Shown: positions 17,417-27,056, counted from the first letter of the stretch. The stretch: 64,000 nt of DNA from Desulfotruncus alcoholivorax DSM 16058 (GCF_000430885.1 NZ_AUMW01000010.1:1-64000); one strand, 5' to 3'. The notes: generated by a model not told the origin, from the sequence alone. A program made the numbers and translations.

Positions 17417-18004
17417 GTGAAAGCTGTTGTAAAATTTTTTATCTATATGGGATTAATTATCATTGCCTTATACACATCTGGCTGTTTAGCTAACCCTGAG
17501 CCAGATCAAAAACCTATTGATAAAGATGTCACAGTATTACAACAACCTGTTATTCAACCAATGCTTGCAAATGAAGATAAGAGTACAGCTGACACTACCG
17601 AAGTAATTCTTTATTTTACTGACGGTAATGGTAAACTGGTGCCAGAGCGGCGAAATATAAGGAAAGTTCCCGGCATTGCCAGAGAAACCATCAATGAATT
17701 GTGCCGGGGTCCGCAAATAAATGGTTTGATGCCAACTATTCCACCAAATACAAGACTGTTGGACATTAATATCAAAGATGGTTTATGTACCATCAACCTG
17801 AGCGGGGAATTGATAACCAGCCACAGCGGAGGATCCACTGCGGAAAATATGACAGTTTATTCGCTGGTTAACACCTTATCTCAGTTTCAGTCCATTGAAG
17901 CTGTTCAAATAATGGTTGACGGCAAAAAAGTACCTACCATTGCAGGGCACCTGGATATCAGCTGCCCGCTGATAAGAGATCAAGAACTTGTCAGTTCCAT
18001 ATAA
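17417..18004 (+). CDS. GerMN-domain lipoprotein
   Basis: 195 aa. A signal peptide ends in the lipobox TSGCLAN, then a GerMN domain (about 65-185): VILYFTDGNGKLVPERR, VPGIARETINELCRGP, IKDGLCTINLSGELI and VQIMVDGKKV. GerM-type lipoproteins act in sporulation and cortex or germination, and the domain is also found in other cell-wall proteins. GTG start with GGGGGA upstream; it diverges from the L,D-transpeptidase gene. A terminator follows. Confidence 0.85.
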   Translation: MKAVVKFFIYMGLIIIALYTSGCLANPEPDQKPIDKDVTVLQQPVIQPMLANEDKSTADTTEVILYFTDGNGKLVPERRNIRKVPGIARETINELCRGPQINGLMPTIPPNTRLLDINIKDGLCTINLSGELITSHSGGSTAENMTVYSLVNTLSQFQSIEAVQIMVDGKKVPTIAGHLDISCPLIRDQELVSSI

Positions 18005-18037
18005 ATAAACCCCCTGTTATGCACAGGGGTTTATTTA
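18003..18037. terminator. Terminator after the GerMN gene
   Basis: AAATAAACCCCCTGT and ACAGGGGTTTATTT pair across TATGC, leaving a small mismatch. It sits between convergent genes and may serve both. Confidence 0.8.
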
Positions 18038-18055
18038 TATCGCATAAGCACTTGA

Positions 18056-19171
18056 TTAGTGCCAGCCGCTTTGATGAAACTCAAATTGCGCTGCTTCATT
18101 CCCGTATTGGTATGAGGGAATATAGTTCTCAGTCATATCAACAGACACGATTTTGTTTTCCCAAATGGACCTTAGCATATCCAGAATAGTTTTAGCATCA
18201 CCGTATTCCATTTCCGGAGTAACAGATATAGGTTCCTTACCAATCATCGCATTATACAGGTTCAACAACTCATTATAATAGCCTCTCTGTGGCCGGTAAG
18301 GTATCTGCTCTCTATTACCATCATTGTGCACCACATTTATTACACCGCAGTCCCTCTCCTCCAGATAAATCATCCCGCCTGTGCAAAAAATTCGCGTTCC
18401 AACCAGCGGCCGCTGCATTTCTTTGCCGGCACAGTAAAATGAAAACTGACCAATAATCCCGCTCTTGAACTGCATGTTAACGGTAATTACAGCATAAGGT
18501 GCAAAATCATCATTTTGTGGTACTCCAAACGCTTGCAATTTATCAATAGCACCGAAAATATGCCTTATTCCGGCAACGTCATGCACACCTGTATCCATAA
18601 TTGCTCCGCCATAAAAAGCCGGATGCTGGCGCCATTCGGTTCTGGCAAATTTGTTTTTTAACATGTCATGTGGAAAGTCAACCACCTTGTTGTGAATAAA
18701 ATAAACGACATTGCCGACTTTTTTCTGCCTTACCAAGTCCCTGATAATATTGATTTCATCATTATAACGATAATTTTCCGCAATCATGATTGGTATACCG
18801 TATCTACGGGGCAATTCAGCATGGGCCCGGGCCTGCTCGTAATTTGACGCCAGTGGTTTTTCACAGACTATAGCTTTACCTGGCTGATGCACCAATGCTC
18901 TGGCAATATCCTCGGTAACACGAAAATTGTGTTCAATAGGAACCATAATATCGAAGATATTAATGTCATTTCGCCATAACATCGGCCTGTAATCGGAATA
19001 AATACTGTCACCCCTGATGCCAAGCCGGTCAGCCCACTGCCTTGTTTTATCAGGCTCAGGATCGCAAAGCGCTACGATCTCAAATTTATCCGACAATTCC
19101 TGATAAGCAGGATAATGAAGCCGCTCAAATGCCAAACCTGTTCCAATGATACCAACTTTTAGCTTTTCCAA
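18056..19171 (-). CDS. Gfo/Idh/MocA family NAD(P)-dependent oxidoreductase
   Basis: 371 aa. The N-terminal Rossmann motif VGIIGTGLAFERLHYPAY binds NAD(P); the family motif ECPL-like EKPLASNYEQA holds the catalytic Lys, and the C-terminal domain with GGAIMDTGVHDVAGIRHIFG carries the His. These enzymes act on sugars, inositol or biliverdin-type substrates; the substrate here is not clear. The TTG at 19171 is favoured, because GGAGGG lies just upstream; an ATG at 19186 would overlap that site. Confidence 0.85.
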   Translation of the reverse strand: MEKLKVGIIGTGLAFERLHYPAYQELSDKFEIVALCDPEPDKTRQWADRLGIRGDSIYSDYRPMLWRNDINIFDIMVPIEHNFRVTEDIARALVHQPGKAIVCEKPLASNYEQARAHAELPRRYGIPIMIAENYRYNDEINIIRDLVRQKKVGNVVYFIHNKVVDFPHDMLKNKFARTEWRQHPAFYGGAIMDTGVHDVAGIRHIFGAIDKLQAFGVPQNDDFAPYAVITVNMQFKSGIIGQFSFYCAGKEMQRPLVGTRIFCTGGMIYLEERDCGVINVVHNDGNREQIPYRPQRGYYNELLNLYNAMIGKEPISVTPEMEYGDAKTILDMLRSIWENKIVSVDMTENYIPSYQYGNEAAQFEFHQSGWH

Positions 19172-19590
19172 GACCCATCCCTCCAAATGTTGAATAATGG
19201 TTACTAATCAGGTACTCAGAATCAGTAGTCGGAATTCAGAATATTCCGAGACGATAAACCCTTCTCTAATTCTGACTCCTGACTCAAGAGTAGTTTCTAA
19301 TAATGTTTTATTATGTAACTAAAAAAGACATTGTATCCATTAAAGTGACTATTGGGGTACATTTATATTGTTGGGACACATACCATGATAAGATGAATCC
19401 CCTTTCCTTTTGTGGGAACTTTATGCTGCCCTAATACGTCACAAATATAGATTATAAAGTTTTATATTAGCATTTTTTAGCAATTAAGAAATATAGCAGG
19501 CTTTTAAGTTAAAATGTCGAATTATTTCCAGAAATAATATCAAGAATGAAAGGAAATAAGAGGAATGGAAAGAAATGAGGGAATAGGCCC
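19172..19590. other. Intergenic stretch with degenerate short repeats
   Basis: No gene. The stretch near 19205-19295 contains CAGAATCAG/CTGACTCCTGACTC-type words in both orientations, a degraded inverted repeat. Around 19370-19410 there is a faint, decayed relative of the GGGACA...TGTCCC repeat. Otherwise AT-rich, upstream of the amidase. Confidence 0.4.
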
Positions 19591-21627
19591 ATGACCCCCT
19601 GTTGGAAAAAAAGCATCAAAAAGGCAATAGCGGGTTTTGCATTGTTTACGGCAACTTGTTTAGTTTTACCTGGAAATGTATTAGCGGCAACACGTTTAAC
19701 CGTTACCGGCAGCGATGTAAACGTACGAAGCGGACCTGACACTGGGTCCGCCATCGTTACGAAAGTTCATCAGAATGAACAATACAACGTAGTGGACAAG
19801 CGTGGGGATTGGTTTAAAATCAATGCCAACGGAGTAAATGGCTGGATTGCCGGCTGGCTGGTCAAAACTGAATCCATACCGGATAAGTCAGTAAGTTATG
19901 CTGTTGTTAAAAACGATACGCTAAATGTTAGAAATGGACCTGGTACAACATATAATATTGTCAAACAGGTAAAAGCAGGTGACAAGCTGGAAGTAGTCTC
20001 AAACTCCAACAACTGGTACAAAGTTAAACTGCCGGACGGTAATACGGGATGGGTGGCAGGTTGGCTGGTAACCATTAATAATACGGTAACTCAAGCACCA
20101 GCGCAGCAACCAGCTCAACAAACGGTGCAGCAAAACCCAAAGCAGCAGCCAACAATAATCAAGCAGGCCACTTTGACTGCTTCTAACGTAAATGTCCGGG
20201 AAGGACCCGGCACCAGCTATAAAGCTATTGCCAAGCTTAATAACGGAGGAAAATATAATGTATTAGGTATAAATGGACAATGGCTAAAAATAAGCTTACC
20301 AGGAGGAAAGTCCGGGTGGATTGCCGGCTGGCTGGCCAGCGTCACCGTTATACCGGCGAACCCGCCTGCAACAACTCAACAACCACAGCAACCACAAAAG
20401 CCGCAGCAAAAGTCTATGTTGGCTGTGGTTAACGGCAACATGGTAAACGTGCGTGGCGGGCCTGGCACAGCGCACGACGTGGTGAGTCAGGTAAGCCGGG
20501 GCCAGAGGCTTGGCGTATTAGAAAGATCCGGCGACTGGTATAAAGTAAAACTTGACGGAGGCATCGTTGGTTGGATAGCCGGCTGGTTGGTTAATGTGGA
20601 AAATGCCGAAGCATCACCAGCGCCGGGCGATCCCCCCGTCGTTACAGATGATACGGATCAAAGCAATAATACAGATAGTTCAAAACGGGATAACAACGGG
20701 CAGCCAGCAGAGGCTTCCAAACTGGAGAAAATTGAAGCTAATGAAGATGATGGCCATACCATTGTATCAATAAGCGCAAAAGGGCCATTAAATTATGATA
20801 TGTTTTTAATTAAAAACCCCGACCGCCTGGTGTTGGATTTAAAAAACATAGAGCCGGGTGACCTGCCGGGAAAAATAACAGTTGGCACTGAGGTAGTTTC
20901 TCAAATAAGAACAGGCTGGTTCAGTAATGGGTCGCCGGTGTTCCGGGTGGTATTTGATTTAAGCGGCGACGTAGTATGCCTGGACAAGCTGTCGGAAAAC
21001 CGTAAACAATTACATCTCGATATTTTTATCCCTAAAGCAGGCAATTACCTGCAGGGAAGAGTTATTGCCATTGACCCCGGGCACGGAGGAAAAGAACCCG
21101 GTGCCAAAGGGCCGACAGGCTTACTGGAAAAAGACGTTAATCTTGATATAGGATTAAAGCTTGCCAATATATTGAAAGAAAAAGGCGCTAATGTTGTGCT
21201 GACAAGATCTGACGACTCATATGTGGATTTGTACGAAAGAACAGCAATTGCACAACGTAACGGCGCAGAAGTATTTTTAAGCATTCATTGCAACGCTAAC
21301 GAAAATCACAGTGTAAACGGAACAAGTACCTATTATCGCAGGGATACGGGAGATTTAGCGCCCGGCGTTAATCAAGCCGATAACCGGCGGCTGGCGGGAG
21401 CAATCCAGTCTGAGCTGCTCAGATCACTGGAAAGACGCAGTCTCGGTGTTCTTCAGGCCAATTTCGTGGTTTTGCGCACGTCTCCGGTGCCGGCGGCGCT
21501 GGCGGAGGTAGCATTCATTTCAAACAATCAGGAAGAACAAATGCTACAGCAGGAATCAACTAGACAAAAAATTGCTGAAGCACTGGCAAACGCATTAAAT
21601 AATTACTTTTCTCCAACAACGCAATAA
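19591..21627 (+). CDS. Exported N-acetylmuramoyl-L-alanine amidase with four SH3 domains
   Basis: 678 aa. A signal peptide (about residues 1-32), then four bacterial SH3 domains (about 33-90, 103-160, 190-250, 275-335), each ending in a W-I/V-A-G-W-L motif. An AMIN domain (about 375-475) follows and then an Amidase_3 domain (about 487-675) with zinc ligands in DPGHGGKEPGAKG, LTRSDD and FLSIHCNANEN, and the terminal Glu in LAEVAFISN. It cleaves the amide bond of peptidoglycan in cell separation or spore release. ATG at 19591 with GAGGG upstream. Confidence 0.95.
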   Translation: MTPCWKKSIKKAIAGFALFTATCLVLPGNVLAATRLTVTGSDVNVRSGPDTGSAIVTKVHQNEQYNVVDKRGDWFKINANGVNGWIAGWLVKTESIPDKSVSYAVVKNDTLNVRNGPGTTYNIVKQVKAGDKLEVVSNSNNWYKVKLPDGNTGWVAGWLVTINNTVTQAPAQQPAQQTVQQNPKQQPTIIKQATLTASNVNVREGPGTSYKAIAKLNNGGKYNVLGINGQWLKISLPGGKSGWIAGWLASVTVIPANPPATTQQPQQPQKPQQKSMLAVVNGNMVNVRGGPGTAHDVVSQVSRGQRLGVLERSGDWYKVKLDGGIVGWIAGWLVNVENAEASPAPGDPPVVTDDTDQSNNTDSSKRDNNGQPAEASKLEKIEANEDDGHTIVSISAKGPLNYDMFLIKNPDRLVLDLKNIEPGDLPGKITVGTEVVSQIRTGWFSNGSPVFRVVFDLSGDVVCLDKLSENRKQLHLDIFIPKAGNYLQGRVIAIDPGHGGKEPGAKGPTGLLEKDVNLDIGLKLANILKEKGANVVLTRSDDSYVDLYERTAIAQRNGAEVFLSIHCNANENHSVNGTSTYYRRDTGDLAPGVNQADNRRLAGAIQSELLRSLERRSLGVLQANFVVLRTSPVPAALAEVAFISNNQEEQMLQQESTRQKIAEALANALNNYFSPTTQ

Positions 21628-21671
21628 AAAAATTTGAGTTGAGCATTTTTATCATTGCAAGTTGAATTTTG

Positions 21672-21730
21672 TCATTGCGAGCGTTGCGAAGCATTATTTG
21701 GGGACATTCCTTGAAGAGGTATGTCCCCTT
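21672..21730. repeat. Dispersed hairpin repeat, copy 3
   Basis: TCATTGCGAG at 21672-21681 matches the outer end of copy 2. GGGGACATTCC (21700-21710) pairs with GGTATGTCCCC (21718-21728) across TTGAAGA. It stands just downstream of the amidase gene, and could act as its terminator. Confidence 0.7.
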
Positions 21731-21800
21731 TTCTTTAAAATTAACATTTTAAATGATACAATATTCCAAGATTAAAACGGTTTGAAAGGATTAACAGCAC

Positions 21801-22775
21801 ATGAAAATTGGCATAACAACAACTGTCCCTGTTGAAATAATACTTGCCGCCGGTCATATTCCTGTAGATCTCAATAATGTTTTTATTACCGGAAACAATC
21901 CAGGTCATCTGGTGGAGGAAGCCGAAATTGCCGGTTACCCGCGCAATGTCTGCTCTTGGATCAAAGGGCTTTACAGCACAGTGCTAAAGAATAAAGACAT
22001 CCGCACCGTGATAGCCGTTACCCAAGGTGATTGCAGTAACACCCACGCACTCATGGAAACTCTTGAACTGGCCGGCATAGAGGTTATTCCTTTTGCTTTT
22101 CCTTTTGACCGTGATCCCGATTTACTTCGCCTGCAGATGGAAAAACTGATGCAGCATTTAGGTACTGATTATGAAACAGTGCAAGCTACTAAAACAAAGC
22201 TTGATCAAATTCGCCGGCGGGTATGGCATATTGATTTAATGACCTGGCGTGAAAACGTGGTGCACGGGGTGGAGAACCACCTGTTTCAGGTAAATTGCAG
22301 TGACTTTAAGGGTGACCCCGATACCTTTGCCGGGGAGGTGGATGAATTTATTGCCGAAGCAAAAACAAGAGAGCCTGACCGAAAAAACCTTCGTATAGGC
22401 TATATCGGTGTTCCGCCTATTATGGGCGATCTATATGACTACCTGGAATCAAGAGGGGGACGGGTCGTCTTTAATGAAACGCAGCGTCAATTTTCAATGC
22501 CTTATCACACTGAAGACATGGTGGAACAATACAGGCTTTACACATACCCTTACGGCATTTTTTTTCGCCTCAATGATATTAACAAAGAAATAGATCGCCG
22601 AAAAATTGATGGCATCATCCATTACGCCCAAAGTTTTTGCTACCGGCAGATAGAAGACCTGATCATCAGACAAAAAATTAAAATACCTGTATTAACTATC
22701 GAGGGAGATAAGCCCAATAAACTTGATGCCAGAACAAAAATGAGAATTGATTCGTTTCTTGAAATGCTGAGGTGA
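21801..22775 (+). CDS. 2-hydroxyacyl-CoA dehydratase-like protein (HgdB/BcrC-type)
   Basis: 324 aa, COG1775-like. The N-terminus MKIGITTTVPVEIILAAGHI and NNPGHLVEEAEIAGYP, with a conserved Cys in RNVCSWIKGLYS and QGDCSNTHALMETL, match subunits that ligate a [4Fe-4S] cluster. It is shorter than a typical dehydratase subunit and its usual partner subunit is absent. The ATP-dependent activator follows six bases after its stop. Plausibly it is an energy-coupled reductase/dehydratase whose substrate is unknown. Confidence 0.8.
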   Translation: MKIGITTTVPVEIILAAGHIPVDLNNVFITGNNPGHLVEEAEIAGYPRNVCSWIKGLYSTVLKNKDIRTVIAVTQGDCSNTHALMETLELAGIEVIPFAFPFDRDPDLLRLQMEKLMQHLGTDYETVQATKTKLDQIRRRVWHIDLMTWRENVVHGVENHLFQVNCSDFKGDPDTFAGEVDEFIAEAKTREPDRKNLRIGYIGVPPIMGDLYDYLESRGGRVVFNETQRQFSMPYHTEDMVEQYRLYTYPYGIFFRLNDINKEIDRRKIDGIIHYAQSFCYRQIEDLIIRQKIKIPVLTIEGDKPNKLDARTKMRIDSFLEMLR

Positions 22776-22780
22776 TTTAA

Positions 22781-23560
22781 TTGTGGTGTGGGATAGATTT
22801 GGGCAGCCGTAACGTAAAGGTTGCCCTCATGGATGAAGAAGGTGTAATCAATTATTATATTTTTGATACCATAATATTTTACCGGGAACACGGTAAGCTT
22901 ACGCAAGGCAAATTGCAGGTCCACCTGGATAAACTATTAAAAGTAAGTCATATTAATAATGTTGTTGCCACCGGGTACGGCAGGCAAACCATAAATCTAG
23001 CCAATGCTTTGATCATACCGGAAATAAAGGCTCATGTTACTGGAGCCATATATTCCACAGGCCTGCAGGATTTTACCTTACTGGACCTTGGAGGCCAGGA
23101 CAGCAAGGTGGCGCTGGTTCGGGGCGGCCGGATGGTTGATTTCCAGACCAATGATAAATGTGCAGCCAGCACCGGTCGTTACCTGGAAAATATGGCCGGG
23201 GTGCTCGACATGACGTTGTCCGAACTATCAAAACACCACGCAGACCCCGTTGATCTCACCTCAACCTGTGCCATTTTCGGGGAGACCGAACTCATAGGCC
23301 GTATCGTAGAAGGTTATGACCCCAAAAATCTTGCCGCCGGGGTCAACCATTCAATTTTCAAGCGAATAAGGCCTATGCTGCAGCAGCTATTAAGCCCGGT
23401 AATAGTATTTACAGGCGGTGTTGCCGCCAGCCCTGCTTTAACAGAAATCATCGGTAATGAACTCGGGGTTAAAGTGCTTGTCCCATCAATGCACCAGTAT
23501 GCCGGCGCAATTGGTTGTAGTGTAATTGCCCGCGCTAATTTTTTGAAAAACGGGGAATGA
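22781..23560 (+). CDS. Activator ATPase of the HgdC/BadF-BadG type
   Basis: 259 aa ASKHA-fold ATPase. MWCGIDLGSRNVK (phosphate 1), LDLGGQDSKVALVRGG (phosphate 2) and VFTGGVAASPALTEI (adenosine motif). Two conserved Cys, NDKCAASTGRYLE and TSTCAIFGETE, would bind the [4Fe-4S] cluster shared by a dimer. It hydrolyses ATP to inject an electron into the preceding 2-hydroxyacyl-CoA dehydratase-like partner. TTG start with GAGGTGA upstream. Confidence 0.9.
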   Translation: MWCGIDLGSRNVKVALMDEEGVINYYIFDTIIFYREHGKLTQGKLQVHLDKLLKVSHINNVVATGYGRQTINLANALIIPEIKAHVTGAIYSTGLQDFTLLDLGGQDSKVALVRGGRMVDFQTNDKCAASTGRYLENMAGVLDMTLSELSKHHADPVDLTSTCAIFGETELIGRIVEGYDPKNLAAGVNHSIFKRIRPMLQQLLSPVIVFTGGVAASPALTEIIGNELGVKVLVPSMHQYAGAIGCSVIARANFLKNGE

Positions 23561-23563
23561 TTC

Positions 23564-24337
23564 GTGAAATTAACGGTTTTAGGATGCTGGGCGCCTTATC
23601 CGCGCCCCGGGGAAGCCTGCTCAGGATATTTGCTTCAAAGTAATACCACCAATTTGATGCTGGAAGCAGGCAACGGCAGTTTTGCCGAGCTTACCCGGCA
23701 CATACATTATACTTCTTTGTCAGGCCAGATTATTACGCACTTTCATCCAGATCATTACGCCGACATTTACTGCCTGCGGCATGCGGTAGAAGGAGCAAGG
23801 CGCGAGGGAAGGATAAACGCAAAAATAAGCTTGTTTATCCCGCGCGACCCCGTAGAAATTTCATCAAAAATAGCAGATTATACAGAGGCATTTAACATAA
23901 ATATCATCGATGATATACCTGTTGGGGAAGAAATCAACGGCCTTAAACTAAGAACAGCTTCCGCCGGTGATTTAAAGCTGTATTTTATACCAACTATGCA
24001 CTCTTTACCAGGTTATGCGGTGTTGGTTAAAAGCCAGGGCAAAAGCTTTTTCTTTTCCGGCGATACCGGCGCTTCAGAGATGATTAAAAAAACAGCCCGG
24101 GATGCTGATCTCTTTCTTTGCGAGGCCAGTGGTCTGGATCAAGATGCTGATTACCTAAAAAATTTTCATTTAACGGCCCGGCAGGCCGGTGAACTGGCTA
24201 AAGCAGCAAATGCCAGAAGGTTATTAATCACTCATTTTTGGCCTGAATATGAACCACATGAACTTGTTAATCAAGCCCGGTCGGGCTTTGGCGGAGGAGT
24301 GGAAGCCGCCGTTCAGGGAAACATATATACTATCTAA
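23564..24337 (+). CDS. MBL-fold metallo-hydrolase (RNase Z-like)
   Basis: 257 aa. The metallo-beta-lactamase motif [11 protein letters not shown]-like [13 protein letters not shown], followed by [10 protein letters not shown] and [12 protein letters not shown], matches RNase Z/ElaC-type or phosphodiesterase hydrolases with two metal ions. The start GTG at 23564 lies three bases after the previous stop, so it is in the same operon. The substrate is not evident; it may act on an RNA or a small phosphodiester. Confidence 0.85.
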   Translation: MKLTVLGCWAPYPRPGEACSGYLLQSNTTNLMLEAGNGSFAELTRHIHYTSLSGQIITHFHPDHYADIYCLRHAVEGARREGRINAKISLFIPRDPVEISSKIADYTEAFNINIIDDIPVGEEINGLKLRTASAGDLKLYFIPTMHSLPGYAVLVKSQGKSFFFSGDTGASEMIKKTARDADLFLCEASGLDQDADYLKNFHLTARQAGELAKAANARRLLITHFWPEYEPHELVNQARSGFGGGVEAAVQGNIYTI

Positions 24338-24365
24338 AAATCCAAGTAACGACCAGGAGGAAAAC

Positions 24366-25109
24366 ATGACCAGAGTTGATGGCAGAAATAATCACGAGAT
24401 GAGGCCGGTTAAAATCACACGGGGAATAAATAAGCATGCTGAGGGCTCGGTGCTAATCGAAGTTGGCGATACCAAAGTAATTTGTACAGCTACCGTAGAA
24501 GACAGACTACCGAATTGGCGTAAAATTGAAGGCGGAGGCGGCTGGGTTACTGCAGAATACGGCATGCTGCCCAGGAGCACAGGTACCAGAATGATCAGGG
24601 ATTCCGTCAGGGGCAAGCCCAACGGGCGCAACCTGGAAATTCAAAGACTAATCGGCCGCGCGCTGCGGTCTGTAACAGACCTTGCAGCACTGGGCGAAAG
24701 GTCAATAACCCTGGATTGTGATGTCATCCAGGCGGATGGAGGCACCCGTACGGCATCAATAACAGGCGCATTTGTTGCACTTGTTGATGCTTTGCAATGG
24801 CTGGTCGAGAATAAACGACTTGACCATATACCGCTCCAGGACTTTGTTGCTGCCACAAGCGTTGGCAGGGTAAACGGTGAAATTGTGCTTGACCTAAACT
24901 ATACAGAAGATTCCCAGGCGGAAGTCGACATGAATATAGTAATGACCGGCAACGGCAAATTCGTGGAAATACAGGGCACCGGGGAGGAAGCATCTTTCTC
25001 CAGGGATGAAACCAACAGTATGCTGGACCTGGCGCAGAAAGGCATTTTAGATTTAATTGAATATCAAAAGCAAGTGCTGGGACAAATAGCCCAAAATGTT
25101 GGGAGGTAG
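24366..25109 (+). CDS. rph: Ribonuclease PH
   Basis: 247 aa. Start [20 protein letters not shown] and [20 protein letters not shown], SMSRSRxxx-like [15 protein letters not shown] and [10 protein letters not shown] are typical of Rph, a phosphate-dependent 3'-5' exonuclease that trims tRNA 3' ends. The ATG at 24366 has AGGAGG upstream; upstream in-frame codons are shadow. rdgB follows four bases later, a common gene order in Firmicutes. Confidence 0.95.
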   Translation: MTRVDGRNNHEMRPVKITRGINKHAEGSVLIEVGDTKVICTATVEDRLPNWRKIEGGGGWVTAEYGMLPRSTGTRMIRDSVRGKPNGRNLEIQRLIGRALRSVTDLAALGERSITLDCDVIQADGGTRTASITGAFVALVDALQWLVENKRLDHIPLQDFVAATSVGRVNGEIVLDLNYTEDSQAEVDMNIVMTGNGKFVEIQGTGEEASFSRDETNSMLDLAQKGILDLIEYQKQVLGQIAQNVGR

Positions 25110-25113
25110 GCAA

Positions 25114-25740
25114 ATGAAAATTGTACTGGCCACCCACAATGAGGGAAAAGTACGGGAACTGCGCCAATTGCTGTCCGGATCAGGTTTTGAAGTAGTTTCC
25201 CTTGCCAATTATCCGGACGTTCCAGAAGTTGTTGAAGACGGGGGTACTTTCGAAGCCAATGCGATTAAAAAAGCAGTAGAAACTGCCGCTGCTGTAGGCG
25301 AAATTTCCCTGGCTGATGACTCGGGACTGGAAGTCGACTATCTCGATAAAGCACCCGGGGTTCATTCCGCCCGTTTCGCCGGCCCGGAACGAGATGACAA
25401 TGCCAACAATCAAAAATTATTGCAGTTATTGAAGGGCGTACCCCGGGAAAAGAGAACAGCGAGATTTAGGTGCGTTATTGCGGTTGCCACCCCAGGTGGC
25501 AAAGTCGCCACAGTTGAAGGTTCATGCGAAGGTATAATTGAAACGCAACCCAGCGGCAACGGAGGCTTTGGCTACGACCCTTTGTTCTTGGTACCGGAAT
25601 ACGGAAAAACATTTGCAGAATTGGATGCTGAAACAAAAAACGCTATCAGCCACCGCGGCCGTGCATTAAAAAAAGTACACTCTATTCTTAAGGATTTAAA
25701 AGAAGCTGGGGGAATTTTTTTTGAAAATTGGAGTGCTTAG
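25114..25740 (+). CDS. rdgB: XTP/dITP diphosphatase (RdgB/HAM1)
   Basis: 208 aa. VLATHNEGKVREL (phosphate-binding), SLADDSGLEVDYL, SARFAG and GGFGYDPLFLVPEYGKTFAEL are HAM1-family signatures. It removes non-canonical purine triphosphates (XTP, ITP, dITP) to monophosphates. The ATG at 25114 has GGGAGGT at proper spacing. The next gene starts before its stop (20-base overlap). Confidence 0.95.
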   Translation: MKIVLATHNEGKVRELRQLLSGSGFEVVSLANYPDVPEVVEDGGTFEANAIKKAVETAAAVGEISLADDSGLEVDYLDKAPGVHSARFAGPERDDNANNQKLLQLLKGVPREKRTARFRCVIAVATPGGKVATVEGSCEGIIETQPSGNGGFGYDPLFLVPEYGKTFAELDAETKNAISHRGRALKKVHSILKDLKEAGGIFFENWSA

Positions 25741-26194
25741 TGACACACATGGCTTAACCAGTGCAGCAGTTCAGGCTGTAAACCAACTGGGCGCAATTGA
25801 TGCACTGGTTCACACTGGAGATCATTATAGCGACGCCTTACTATTAGGATCATTATTTAAAATACCGGTTTACGCCGTACGAGGCAATTGCGATCCTCAC
25901 AGCAACGGGCAAGAGGATTTAACAATAACCATTGGCGGATATAAAATTTTTATCACCCACGGCCATTTATACCAGGTCAAGAGCACACTGCAGCCTTTGT
26001 TTTACCGCGCCCAGGAGCTTGGAGCAAATATAGTTATTTTTGGCCATACTCATATCCCTTTGGTAACCAGTGAAAACAATATTTTATTGTTTAACCCCGG
26101 CAGTACAACCAGACCCCAACCAGGTTATAAAGCAACTTTTGGTCTGATTAACATAACCCCCCAGGGCGTAACAGGAGAAACCTTTGGGTTGTAG
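25721..26194 (+). CDS. YfcE-type metallophosphoesterase
   Basis: 157 aa. GVLSDTHGLTSAAVQAV (metal site 1), ALVHTGDHYSDALLL (DxH-GDH pair), RGNCDPHSNGQED and HGHLYQVKSTL, then FGHTHIPLV: all metal ligands of the YfcE/YjjN-like calcineurin phosphoesterase family. Two metals would hydrolyse phosphodiesters. TTG start with a GGGGGA site; it overlaps rdgB by 20 bases, implying coupled translation. Confidence 0.9.
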   Translation: MKIGVLSDTHGLTSAAVQAVNQLGAIDALVHTGDHYSDALLLGSLFKIPVYAVRGNCDPHSNGQEDLTITIGGYKIFITHGHLYQVKSTLQPLFYRAQELGANIVIFGHTHIPLVTSENNILLFNPGSTTRPQPGYKATFGLINITPQGVTGETFGL

Positions 26195-26437
26195 TTAATG
26201 CTAAATTCGTTTCTCCTATTTCTCTTTTATCCCACTGATGGTGCGGTTATAATTAATTTAGCCACTTAGGGGGGAGTTATCGGTGCTAAAAGGACTTGCT
26301 GCCCAGTTTGACTGCATATACAATTAATTGTACAAGTAGTAACCTTAATTCAAGTTTGTCATTCTTTAAACGTAAAATGTCTAATCTTATTAATTATTCA
26401 ATTACATCTCCGGTGATAACAATGAGGCCAATCAATA

Positions 26438-26727
26438 ATGAGTGAACTTGAAAAAATGCTACGAAAAGTTCTGACTGAAGAACTTCAGCCAATTAATGAC
26501 ATACTTGACCGCATAGAAAACAATGTCCAGAGGATAGAAAGTATGTTCAACGCTTAGAAAGCAATGTCCAACATTTAGAAAGTAATGTTCAACTCATAGA
26601 AAACAATGTCCCAAAGCTACAAAAGGATGTTACCACGATTAAAACTGAAGTCCGTGCAGCCTGGTCTGATATACTCAAACTGGATGAACGATTAACAAAA
26701 CAAGAAGAAAAAATTATTGCAAGATAA
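26438..26727 (+). pseudogene. Coiled-coil protein gene broken by a one-base frameshift
   Basis: The frame from the ATG at 26438 (MSELEKMLRKVL, DRIENNVQRIES) stops at 26555-26557. Dropping back one frame at about 26541-26544 continues smoothly with VQRLESNVQHLESNVQLIE and NNVPKLQKDVTTIKTEV to a stop at 26725-26727. Each 7-residue unit resembles the last, as in a coiled coil. The expected 'agtaatgtt' of the repeat is 'agtatgtt' here, so one A is missing. Whether this is a true pseudogene, a sequencing error or programmed shifting cannot be told. Confidence 0.75.
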
Positions 26728-26760
26728 AAGGTGAATTTTTGTAAAATGAGTGGCAAATAA

Positions 26761-26793
26761 AAGACCTTCCTAATAAATCGGAAGGTCTTTTTA
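26761..26793. terminator. Strong hairpin terminator
   Basis: AAGACCTTCC and GGAAGGTCTT pair perfectly across TAATAAATC and are followed by TTTTT. It lies between the coiled-coil gene and the end of the tRNA array on the other strand, so it can end both. Confidence 0.85.
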
Positions 26794-26797
26794 CATA

Positions 26798-26882
26798 TGG
26801 TGCGGGCGAGAGGATTTGAACCTCCACGGGTGTGCCCCACTGGATCCTAAGTCCAGCGCGTCTGCCGTTCCGCCACGCCCGC
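26798..26882 (-). tRNA. tRNA-Leu (UAG)
   Basis: The reverse complement folds as a class II tRNA: 7-bp acceptor GCGGGCG/CGCCCGC, anticodon loop CTTAGGA in the arm CTGGACTTAGGATCCAG (anticodon UAG), a long variable arm and T-arm GGTTCAAATCC; CCA is encoded. It is the third gene of a three-tRNA array and shares its promoter. Confidence 0.92.
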
Positions 26883-26971
26883 ATTTATATTTATGGTTTT
26901 ATTATGTTTTACATTTTAGCATGCCTTATTTGAGCTGGTCAAGAAAAAAAACCCGCAAATACTTGGGGTTA

Positions 26972-27049
26972 CTGGCCTCCCGGGAGGGATTCGAACCCCC
27001 GACCCACGGATTAGAAGTCCGTTGCTCTGTCCAGCTGAGCTACCGGGAG
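26972..27049 (-). tRNA. tRNA-Arg (UCU)
   Basis: The acceptor CTCCCGG/CCGGGAG, D-arm TAGCTCAGCTGGACAGAGC, anticodon arm ACGGACTTCTAATCCGT (anticodon UCU) and T-arm GGTTCGAATCC are all present, with encoded CCA. It is the middle gene of the array. Confidence 0.92.
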
Positions 27050-27056
27050 ATAAATA

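Noticed and set aside
24724-25167. 147-codon minus-strand ORF
   Set aside because: It is the complement of rph and rdgB; both real genes are well supported.
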